Assembly: GCA_019752535.1 (NCBI GenBank)
Contig: JAIEMA010000009.1
Location: forward strand, 98,267 to 162,266
From: Bacteriovoracaceae bacterium
GTDB lineage: Bacteria > Bdellovibrionota > Bacteriovoracia > Bacteriovoracales > Bacteriovoracaceae
DNA length: 64,000 nt
Direction of reading: 5' to 3'
In this document: piece by piece, positions 18,205 to 26,900 of the stretch
Numbering within the stretch: the first letter of the stretch is position 1
How the letters are laid out: each line of letters starts with the position of its first letter
Notes under the pieces: generated by a model
Databases searched by the model: none
Told to the model about the DNA's origin: nothing
Seen by the model: the letters and a program-made list of their open reading frames with translations, nothing else
Program-made: the position numbers and the translations under genes

Positions 18205-21200
18205 ATGAAAAAGCTTCTTCTTCTCACCACACTTGTCTCGTTTAATGCTCTTGCGGGCACTTGGGTTGTACAAACGAAAAGACCACTTAATCCACTTGAG
18301 ATTAAAACACTCAGCGCTCAGGGAGTAACATTAGAGAAATTTGCTCCGGGACACAAAACGGGTGAATTCTCAAAAATGTATGTTTGGAGTTCAAAGTCTG
18401 AGCCGAAGCATCAACAGATTAAGAAAATTGAAAGTTCATTCGCTCTTTCAACTCAGTCGATCATTCCGAATCCAAAAGGGGAGCGCGTGCTCTCTGAACC
18501 TTTGTTTGGCTATCAGTGGGCCCTTTATAATCAAGAGCAGACTTTGGTCAAAGAAGAGGATGATATAAGAAACATCCGTCTTCTAGGCGTTCGTGGAAAT
18601 GATCTGAATTGGAAAAATGTTTTAGAAAAAACTCGCGTGAAGGGTAAATCACCATTGGTTGCGATTGTAGATACCGGTGTGGATTATAATCATCCTGAAC
18701 TTGTCGATGCCGTCATCAAAAACACCAAAGAGTGTGAAGCTGAAGATAAAACGAAAGACAACGATGGTAACGGTCTTCCAGGAGACTGTTTAGGTTGGAA
18801 TTTTACGGCTCCTCTTAACTCTGATGCCGCTCGTGATCCCATGGATCGCGCAGGCCATGGCACGCACTTATCAGGCATCGTGGCCGCGAAGCATGACGGT
18901 AAAGGGATCGCCGGTCTTGCTCCTGACATGAAAATTCTCGCTGTTAAAGTCATCAATGATGGTGAAACTGAAACATCACAAGACGGCCCAAGGCTTGCGA
19001 TGTCTGATCGCCTAGCTCGTGGAATCGTTTACGCCGTTGACCGTGGAGCTGATGTCATCAATCTCTCTCTGGGGTGGCCGCGCTCACTTGAAACTGATTA
19101 TTTACGTAAAGCTGTGAGTTACGCTTTCTCTAAAGGAGCTCTTCTCGTTGCAGCTGCAGGTAACAACAATTCTTCTGAACCCATCTTCCCTTGCGCGATT
19201 GATGGAGTGATCTGTGTCGGTGCAACCACGATTGATGGCACTTGGGCCGGCTTTTCTAACTTTGGCTCATCGGTTGATGTGCTCGCTCCAGGAGAAGGAA
19301 TCCTTAGTACCTCACCACTTGATATAGAGCCTGAGCTCTTTAACGTCCCAGGTTTTGATATTAAAAATGGAACGTCACAAGCCGCTCCTTATGTGACGGC
19401 CGCGCTTGCTCTTCTGAAAGCCAAGCATGCTGATTGGAGTTTAGAGGCACTCAAAGCCAAACTCATGGCTTCTTCCAAAGATCAAATCAAGGGATCGAAG
19501 TATTCCTCTGGCGGATCACTTGATCTCGTGAAACTTCTGGGTGATGACACTCTTCCCGTTCTGGTGCGTCCACAATTTAAATTGTTGCGCCAATTGATCT
19601 TTGCTGTGGGTGAGACGGAAAAATCATTTCAACTTCCGATTAAGAGTTTAGGATCAGATGCCACGAATGTGAAAGTTACGATACGCTCACTTTCTGATGC
19701 CATTGAAATTTTAAATGGCGAGCAAGACTTGGGAGATATGAAATCTCTAGAAGCAAAGACTCTAGATATTCGCTACAACCTTAAGGATTTAAATTCACAC
19801 AGCCAAATTCGTCTTGAAGTGATTGTCTCTGTTGGTGAGAGCTCGACATCTTACTTTGCAGAAATTCCACTTGTGAGAGATATCAGAAAAGATCGCAACA
19901 TGAAGAATCGCCTCTTCCGATTCGCAGGCCCTGTTCTCCCTGTTGGCGTCATTAAAGATGGAATTGTGCAGGCCCTTGTCTCAACGATTGATGAGCTTCA
20001 TCCGTCAGGGAAGCAAGAGTTTTTCATGCGCCGCCTAGTCACAGAACCGAAAGAAGGGGAAGTGAAGGGCATTACTGTGACTATTTTACGCTCAAGAGAA
20101 AATGACATCGTTCAGCTGCAGAAAACTGTAACAATTGAAAATGCCACTCAGCTCATTAGCTTCACTCGTATGGATGTGAACTATGATGGCGTTGAAGATT
20201 ATTTCATGCAAACTTTGGTTGAAGATGAATCAGGGAAGAATTTAAAGTTCTCTTACTTTGATAAAAACCTTGAGCCTCTCTTTGGCGAGGATTCAACTTG
20301 GACTTTTAAACCAGAGGTCGCAGTCATTGCGGAAAACTCTCTGCGATTTATGGCGGTTGATTTTAAAGGTCACGGTAAAGTGGCTGTTCCAGTCTTTTCC
20401 ACTTCTGGACGCCTTCCAAAAGCAGACCAAGACCCTTCTCCATGGGTGAGAAGTGATAATGGAAAACGTGACCGTATCTATATTCTTGTTCCAGAGAAAA
20501 CAAGTGAAGGCGTAGTTGTTAATACTCGCTCGATTTCAACAATTAAGTTTCTGGAAGAGACTCTTAAGAAGTTCGGTTTTGCTTGGGATGAGCGTGTAGA
20601 TTATTTAGATATGCTCTCGCAATCTCAAAAGCGCTTCCAGGAAGGAAAGGTCGATATCCTCTTCTCGATTGGTCGCGGTGTTTTTAGAAAATTAAAAAAG
20701 TTAACACTCTCAACTCCTGACTCTTACGAGTGGAGTGATTACGCTCAAGATAACGTGCGCCTTGAAGGCATGACTCGCCAAAACCTCCTCGATCTTAACG
20801 GTGAAGATTTTTATCGTGGTGGTGATGTGTTTGCCGGATTCTATGATTCAGTGACAGCAAAAATTTTGGCGTTCACTGGAAATGTGAAGCCCACTACTCA
20901 GACTGTGATTCGTCACGATAGTAAATTAGATTCACTTCTCAATCATCTAGGAAGCTATAAAGAAGACAGTGGTTGGAGTCACTTCATGCAAACGAAGTCG
21001 AAGCTTCTTTTGGTGCGCCAAAAAGGAAGTGAGACGAAGAAATTTACTCGTCCTATTCTTCGCTTCAGCTTCTTGCCTGGTAAGATGCTCTCGGAACTTT
21101 ATTATCCTATCTATGTGAAGAGTAATGATGTGAAGCAGCCGGCCCTCTATGTGGATTCAACTCAAATCACGGCCAATCGAGTGCATGTGTTGGTTTCAAA

Positions 21201-21360
21201 TGATGAAGGCTTAACGGCTCCGGCCCGCTTTAGTATTTTTGTTCCGAACAATTGTAAGGCCCTTAATCCGCAGATCACCGCCAACAAAGCGACCTTTCAA
21301 TATAATCTGTTGTGTGCGGAAGCTGATGGTTGGACGCTTAAGAGTCTTGAGTTGAAGTAG
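18205..21360 (+). CDS. Exported S8 (subtilisin-family) serine peptidase
   Basis: A 1051-aa secreted protease. The signal peptide ends near NALA (residue 17), a prodomain-like region follows to about 110, and the catalytic domain spans about 145-450. The triad is complete: D156 in VAIVDTGVDY, H221 in GHGTHLSG and S391 in GTSQAAP, with oxyanion N320 in AAAGNN. A DKTKDNDGNG loop (about 181-190) looks like a calcium site. About 600 further residues are not recognised. Translation is likely coupled to the 1026-aa gene (one base between stop and ATG). Degradation of extracellular or prey protein, or maturation of the partner protein, are both possible. Confidence 0.88.
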   Translation: MKKLLLLTTLVSFNALAGTWVVQTKRPLNPLEIKTLSAQGVTLEKFAPGHKTGEFSKMYVWSSKSEPKHQQIKKIESSFALSTQSIIPNPKGERVLSEPLFGYQWALYNQEQTLVKEEDDIRNIRLLGVRGNDLNWKNVLEKTRVKGKSPLVAIVDTGVDYNHPELVDAVIKNTKECEAEDKTKDNDGNGLPGDCLGWNFTAPLNSDAARDPMDRAGHGTHLSGIVAAKHDGKGIAGLAPDMKILAVKVINDGETETSQDGPRLAMSDRLARGIVYAVDRGADVINLSLGWPRSLETDYLRKAVSYAFSKGALLVAAAGNNNSSEPIFPCAIDGVICVGATTIDGTWAGFSNFGSSVDVLAPGEGILSTSPLDIEPELFNVPGFDIKNGTSQAAPYVTAALALLKAKHADWSLEALKAKLMASSKDQIKGSKYSSGGSLDLVKLLGDDTLPVLVRPQFKLLRQLIFAVGETEKSFQLPIKSLGSDATNVKVTIRSLSDAIEILNGEQDLGDMKSLEAKTLDIRYNLKDLNSHSQIRLEVIVSVGESSTSYFAEIPLVRDIRKDRNMKNRLFRFAGPVLPVGVIKDGIVQALVSTIDELHPSGKQEFFMRRLVTEPKEGEVKGITVTILRSRENDIVQLQKTVTIENATQLISFTRMDVNYDGVEDYFMQTLVEDESGKNLKFSYFDKNLEPLFGEDSTWTFKPEVAVIAENSLRFMAVDFKGHGKVAVPVFSTSGRLPKADQDPSPWVRSDNGKRDRIYILVPEKTSEGVVVNTRSISTIKFLEETLKKFGFAWDERVDYLDMLSQSQKRFQEGKVDILFSIGRGVFRKLKKLTLSTPDSYEWSDYAQDNVRLEGMTRQNLLDLNGEDFYRGGDVFAGFYDSVTAKILAFTGNVKPTTQTVIRHDSKLDSLLNHLGSYKEDSGWSHFMQTKSKLLLVRQKGSETKKFTRPILRFSFLPGKMLSELYYPIYVKSNDVKQPALYVDSTQITANRVHVLVSNDEGLTAPARFSIFVPNNCKALNPQITANKATFQYNLLCAEADGWTLKSLELK

Positions 21361-21387
21361 ATAAATACAAAAAATGTTTGCCATCTT

Positions 21388-21410
21388 CTGGCCCCGAATT
21401 TCGGGGCCAG
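21388..21410. promoter_or_regulatory. Long inverted repeat after the subtilase gene
   Basis: Perfect 11-base arms (21388-21398, 21400-21410) around one base. The stem is very GC-rich and could end transcription of the subtilase operon, but only short T stretches follow. The remaining 190 bases before the next gene are AT-richer and presumably hold its promoter, which I cannot pin down. Confidence 0.45.
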
Positions 21411-21599
21411 TGTCATTTTGACTCCGAAATCAGCCTCATTTTGGCCCCAAACACACAGTTTTAGTTGGCAAGCAACTTGCTCAGGAATTTTTACACAGAA
21501 CGACGCAGGATGCGACTTAACGTGTTAATAGAGCACGTCCGTATTTTATTTTTATTAACGCCCTTAGGGGAACGTAAACATTTTTAGAAAGGGGTTCGT

Positions 21600-22709
21600 A
21601 TGAAGAGCAAAGCTTTAGCCGTCTTGGCAATGGTTTCATTCTTAGCCATCACTACTGGCTGTAATGACCGTTACCAAGAAGGATTTGATGCTGGTTATAG
21701 CCAAGGTTATGACTCTGGTTACGCTGATGGAGACGCTGATGGATATGAGCGCGCTCGCGTTTATTTCCAATCTCAAGACTACGCTGCTGGCTTTGCCGCT
21801 GGTACAGCTGCTGGTATCACCACTGGCTACAACCAAGGTTATGCTGTTGGTAAGACTGATGGTATCGCGATCGGCCAGCAACAGGGTTACAACACTGGAT
21901 ACGCTGATGGATATGATGATGGCTACGTAGATGGCGATGCTCATGGCTACACAGCTGGCTATGATAATGGTTACGATGATGGTTATGCTGATGGATCAGA
22001 TCCAGGTGCTATCACAGCTGCTTACAATAATGGTTACAACGATGGTTATTCTGATGGCGATGCTGACGGATACACATCTGGCTATAACAATGGTTATGAT
22101 GACGGCACGGCTGACAGCTACGATCTTGGTTACAATGACGGATTCGGCGACGGATACGATATTGGCTTTGATGATGGATGGGATGCAGCTCTTGGTCTCT
22201 CGGTTGGACCTCTTAAGACAAACTCAGCTAACGCTCGCACAAACCTTCTCTCTAAAGTTCATAATGATCTTGTGAACTACAGCAAGATTAAGGCGCCAAA
22301 AGTCACGGCCCGCGGTCTTGAGGCTAACGGTCGCTTGATCTTTGAAGAGACTTCAATGACTTCAAAAGATCTTGAGAAGCGTGCTGCTGCAACTGAGAAG
22401 TATTTAATTACTGAGATGGGCAAACAGATCGCTGTGAAATTTGGTCTTTCAACTGAGCGCTCATTCAAGGTCGCGAAGATTTCAAATCACTGGAGAAAGT
22501 TCTCTACTTCTCGCGCAGTGACTGCTGATGATGCTGATGCATTCTCTGAAGAATTGATCGGCGCTAACCTTAAAGAGGTTGAAGTGGCAGTGAAAGCTTC
22601 TATGAAAGGTGAGACGAATGACTTGAACTCACTTCTTTCAAAAGCAGCAGCTCAAAACAAAACATCACCTGAGAAAATCTCAATGATGATGAATGAGTTG
22701 TTTTTCTAA
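21600..22709 (+). CDS. GX3-repeat lipoprotein, copy 1
   Basis: A 369-aa lipoprotein. The signal peptide ends in a lipobox ITTGC (Cys21). Residues 25-200 are a low-complexity array in which glycine recurs every fourth residue with Tyr and Asp between (units such as GYADGDADG), a pattern like the GX3 repeat of Yae1/Lto1-type proteins. Residues 200-369 are a conserved, mostly helical domain rich in Lys, Glu and Ala (starting near GWDAALGLS) and ending in LFF. AGAAAGGGG precedes the ATG. A tandem paralogue follows behind a terminator. Function unknown; acidic repeats could bind calcium or form a surface filament or spacer. Confidence 0.7.
   Translation: MKSKALAVLAMVSFLAITTGCNDRYQEGFDAGYSQGYDSGYADGDADGYERARVYFQSQDYAAGFAAGTAAGITTGYNQGYAVGKTDGIAIGQQQGYNTGYADGYDDGYVDGDAHGYTAGYDNGYDDGYADGSDPGAITAAYNNGYNDGYSDGDADGYTSGYNNGYDDGTADSYDLGYNDGFGDGYDIGFDDGWDAALGLSVGPLKTNSANARTNLLSKVHNDLVNYSKIKAPKVTARGLEANGRLIFEETSMTSKDLEKRAAATEKYLITEMGKQIAVKFGLSTERSFKVAKISNHWRKFSTSRAVTADDADAFSEELIGANLKEVEVAVKASMKGETNDLNSLLSKAAAQNKTSPEKISMMMNELFF
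21670..22200 (+). repeat. Degenerate 12-base coding repeat array (GX3), copy 1
   Basis: Tandem codons for Gly-Tyr-x-Asp type tetrapeptides give a degenerate 12-base period at DNA level. Frame shadows on both strands over this stretch come from the periodicity. Confidence 0.75.
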
Positions 22710-22731
22710 AATCTAGACAGGTTTAAATGAT

Positions 22732-22757
22732 GGGGTCCTTCGGGGCCCCTTCTTTAT
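22732..22757 (+). terminator. Terminator between the two GX3-repeat genes
   Basis: Seven-base GC stem (22732-22738 with 22743-22749, one G-T pair) with a TTCG tetraloop, followed by a T-rich stretch. Confidence 0.7.
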
Positions 22758-22771
22758 TGGGTGGGGAAATT

Positions 22772-23899
22772 ATGAAGCAGTTTGTTAAAATTATTCCGGC
22801 CATTGCTCTCGTAGCATTGGTTGGTTGTAATGATCGATATCAAGAAGGATTTAATACGGGTCGCACTCAAGGTTACGACGCTGGTTATGCTGATGGAGAT
22901 GCTGACGGATATTCTAGAGGTGAAGGTTATTTTGCAACTCACACGACTTATGAGCATGGATACGCTGATGGAAATGCATCAGGTCTTCGTACGGGCTACA
23001 CTCAAGGTTACAGTGTAGGACTTTCTGAAGGAAAACCCATTGGCTTCGCTCAAGCGATGGCTGATGGAACTTATACTCGCGGCTACAATAACGGAAACAC
23101 GGCTGGCTATCGTGATGGCTACAATGATGGCTATGATGATGGTGACAGTGATGGTTATGATGATGGCTTTGATGATGGTCGCGCAAGAATTCAAACCCAA
23201 ATCACTAATGCTTATAATAACGGTTATAACAATGGTTATGATGACGGATTCGATGATGGTTATGTAGACGGCGATTATGACGGCTACAATGACGGATTTG
23301 ATGACGGCTATGACGTGGGTTATGACGATGGCTTTGATGATGGCTACGATTGGGGCTTTGATGATGGCTGGGACGCAGCTCTTGGCTTCTCAGTGGGAGC
23401 AATCAAAGTCGCTGGCACATCAGCTCGCGTAGAACTTCTCAATAAAGTTCATAACGATCTCGTGAATTACAAAAAAATTCAGGCCCCAAAATCAACGGCT
23501 CGCGGATTAGAAGCTCATGGGCGTTTAATTTTCGAAGAGTCTTCAATGTCTTCAAAAGATCTTGAAAAACGTGCCGCAGCGACTGAGCGCTATTTAGTCG
23601 GCGAGATGGGTAAACAGATCTCTGCTCACTTTGGTCTCTCACAAGAGAGAGCGCTTAAAGTCGCGAAGGTCTCAAACCTTTGGAGAAAATATTCTTCAAC
23701 TCGCGCCATTACTGATGAAGATGCGAATGCTTTCAGTGAAGCTTTGATTGGTGTGAACCTTAAAGAAGTCGAGCGCGCCGTGAAAGAGTCAATGAAAGGG
23801 GAGACCTCATCATTGAATGCACTTTTACAGCAAGCCGCTGTTGTGAATGGCACAAGTCCTGAAAATGTCTCGCGAATCATGAATCAAGTTTTCTTCTAA
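22772..23899 (+). CDS. GX3-repeat lipoprotein, copy 2
   Basis: A 375-aa paralogue of the preceding protein with the same plan: signal peptide with lipobox ALVGC, the same CNDRYQEGF start of the mature part, a glycine-every-fourth-residue array (to about residue 205, richer in Asp and Phe than copy 1) and the same C-terminal helical domain from GWDAALGFS to VFF. The frame is open from 22727, but the ATG at 22772 with GGGGAAA upstream gives the proper signal peptide. The C-terminal domains are much more alike than the repeats, which suggests duplication followed by repeat turnover. Confidence 0.7.
   Translation: MKQFVKIIPAIALVALVGCNDRYQEGFNTGRTQGYDAGYADGDADGYSRGEGYFATHTTYEHGYADGNASGLRTGYTQGYSVGLSEGKPIGFAQAMADGTYTRGYNNGNTAGYRDGYNDGYDDGDSDGYDDGFDDGRARIQTQITNAYNNGYNNGYDDGFDDGYVDGDYDGYNDGFDDGYDVGYDDGFDDGYDWGFDDGWDAALGFSVGAIKVAGTSARVELLNKVHNDLVNYKKIQAPKSTARGLEAHGRLIFEESSMSSKDLEKRAAATERYLVGEMGKQISAHFGLSQERALKVAKVSNLWRKYSSTRAITDEDANAFSEALIGVNLKEVERAVKESMKGETSSLNALLQQAAVVNGTSPENVSRIMNQVFF
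22835..23385 (+). repeat. Degenerate 12-base coding repeat array (GX3), copy 2
   Basis: Same period as copy 1, with runs of ATGATGG-type units that create several reverse-strand shadow frames rich in His or Ile. Confidence 0.75.
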
Positions 23900-23906
23900 A
23901 ATTCAG

Positions 23907-23929
23907 GGGCCTCGAAAGAGGCCCTTTTT
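23907..23929 (+). terminator. Terminator after GX3-repeat copy 2
   Basis: Perfect 7-base stem (23907-23913, 23918-23924), GAAA tetraloop, five Ts. Confidence 0.85.
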
Positions 23930-23994
23930 AATTTCGGCTACTTATCCCCTAATAAATCAGTCAATGTTTGAGTAGTTTTGTCCGATAAGTGGTT

Positions 23995-26900
23995 ATGAAA
24001 AAATATAATCACGTGGGCCCTCTCTTCGTGCTGTTGGCCATTGCCATTGGTTCAATCGCCAACAACTCTCACTTTTTTGATTTCAAAAGTTCCCAAAATC
24101 GAACTCTTGCTGGTGCACAAAAAAGAATCGTGATTGGTATCGATGGATTAAGTGATGAGACCTTCGAGCACGCACAAAAGAATCTCAATCTCTTTAAAAA
24201 ATTAAAGTTTAAGGCCCGCCATGTAGCTCCGTTTCCTTCGATCAGTGATTATTCATGGAACATTATTACGCGTGGACGTGAATTGTTTGGCGAGAGAGGA
24301 AGAATTAGAAGCTATGAGGCGACTTATTTTTCAAGAGATAAAAATGCCCTCGTCAGTGATCCTCGTGAATATTTCAGACGACTGGCCAAAACTCAATTCT
24401 ATTTCAATGGAGCTTTTGATCACTATCTGAATCCGTTTGTAGAATCTCTTTTGTATCTTCCCACTAAAGAGCTACCTGGCATGGAGCTCAGACAGCTTAA
24501 AGAAGCGATCTTGCTCGATCAGAAAGATCTCGTGACTGCCATGGTGGCATCGAACGATGCTCTTGCCCACACAAGACCTGATTCAATGGAGTTCCTCTAT
24601 AAATTGGATGGTTTCATTAATGAGCTCGATCTTCATTATAAAAATGAAGGAATAGATGCAGAGATTATAGTGATCTCAGATCACGGCCAAGCGGCTAGGT
24701 TTCATCCAGGCGAGGAAGTCTTACCTCTAATACCAGTGGATATTTACGGATTTTTTAAATCTTTGGGATACAAATCCAGCACTAAACTTACAAATGATAA
24801 AGATGTTGTCATTCCAGTTATGGCCCTCGGCAACTATTCTGGGATCTTTTTTAAAAATAAAAAATACATCGAGTCCGTCATCACGAAAATGCAATCCAAT
24901 GAATGGTTTGAGCATGCCGTCTATATCGTTGAGGATAAAGTTGATTATAAACGCCTAAAAGTGTTTGATCACGCAGGATATGCAGATTTAGAAATCACAA
25001 GACAAGAGGACTCTTTTACCTACCGTTATCAAACTCAGGGCTCAAATCCTCTCCATATTCCAGAGGATCTGATTGGATCTGAGATTAATGACTCACAAGC
25101 GAGAAAAGGTCTAAGAAATTCTCAATACCCAGACTCTCTCTATCGAATCGCTTTTTCGGCCTTTGAAATTGAAGCCGATTTTCCAGATTTATTATTTACT
25201 GTCAAAAATGATTTCTACATTAAAGGATCATTGGATGGACTGACGAGCATGTATCAAACGCATGGCTCTCTTGATCAAAGATCCACCTTTGGTATTTTGG
25301 CCTCAACAAAAGAATTCAGTAAGCAAAATCAAGATGTAAGAACGAATGAAATTCTAGCTGCGATCAATCTTAAACCGAATGATTTGTTTAGAATGGAAAA
25401 ACTGGGTCTTGATTCATCTCCTTCACAAACGTTAAAGTCAATTCAAGCGTCGAATGGAAGTGGAATTGAAACGAAGAGCACCGATTTTAATAATAAGCGT
25501 ATCTTTGAAATGATGAACAGAGTCTCCAACTACTCTCAGTACGTTTTTGACATTCAAAGTATGGAATCGATTAAAGAACTCTTAGGACCTCTGGCGAAAC
25601 CTGAGCCAGGACAGCCTTCATCGTCATTTATGGATGAGCTTAAAGGGAAAATGGAAATTAACGACATCGCCTTTTTAGCCGATGCCTTTATACGAACAAA
25701 AGACATTGAAGAATTTAAGAAGTCAGCAGAGTTCATTCGATTCACTGAGAAATTTAAGTCACAAAAAGCTTCTGAGGGTAATCCTAGTAATCAGGGCAAA
25801 AAAATTGTGATGAAGATGTATAGCTCAACCTTTTTGATTGAGAAGGCGCTGAACATTCCTGAGTTTGCCACTATCCCTGATAATCGCAATCTCGAGTTTT
25901 ATCAATCTTGGAAACAGCTCGATGTTGCCCAAGATCAGAAAAATAAAATGGTAAAAGATCTCTTTAGCGAGATTTTTAATGAAAGAATTATTGCCGATGA
26001 TATTGCTCCTACGGGTCTGGCTTATCTTTACAACCCAAGTTTGAAAGCAGCTCAAGATGTGACCTTCGTCTATGTGCCGGGTATTTATAATTCAATTTTT
26101 GAAAATGAAATCTTCCAGATGGGCCTTGATCATTTAAGAAATGACATGGGTTTAAGAGTCATTGAAGCGCCTGTGTTGAGCGCCTGTTCATCAAACTATA
26201 ACGCTGACATACTCTTGAACTTCCTTAAGGATGATATCGCTCGAAGAGAGGAGAGAGGCCTTAAGGCGAAATACTTTATCATTGGCTATTCAAAAGGCGG
26301 AGTGGATTCTCTTCATGCGCTGGCCAAAAATACCAAAATGGCCCAAGACCATATTTTGGGTCTTCTCGCCATGGCTTCTCCGATTAAAGGAAGTTCGATT
26401 TTAAATAAAACGGATATCCCTTTTGAGATTTTATCTCTCGTCTCCTCTGAAGAGATTCCAGAAATTTGTAAATCAACTGAAAAGGCTTCAAACTCCATCA
26501 CTCCTGAAGGAGCGATGACCTTCTTGAAGAATAACGCTAAAAAACTCGTGGGTCTGACTCGCTATTACTCACTGTCCTTCTCCTCAAGCATTAAAGAATC
26601 CCATATCTTCATGAAGGCCACAAAGACCATAGGCCAATTTGGTGAGGCCAATGACGGAGTAGTCACAGTCTCGGCCTCTAAATTCCCTGAAGGCTTTGGA
26701 GCTCTTGATTTTGGTGTGGTCGAGGGAGATCACCTCTCTGGGATTGTCGCCAGTAACTTCCCTCAAGAAGCGTTCCTCGAATCCATTGTGACAGCTGTTT
26801 TAGAAGTTGAGGGGCTGAATGTCGCAAAAAATTCAAAGTTTAATGAGCTGGCTTTCTATTCCTCAAGTCTATTAAGTGCCGATGATCATCGTGAAAAAGT

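Noticed and set aside
22835..23385. Tandem repeats as a CRISPR array
   Set aside because: Units are 12 bases, continuous, in frame and without spacers.
21642..23402. Several reverse- and alternate-frame ORFs, some rich in His, Met or Ile, across the repeat region
   Set aside because: They arise from the 12-base periodic codons of the GX3 repeats, have no ribosome binding sites and no coherent protein features.
23972..23994. Sigma28-like -10 box (TCCGATAA) before the phosphatase/lipase gene
   Set aside because: It would start transcription at or after the start codon and lacks a good -35 at the right spacing.
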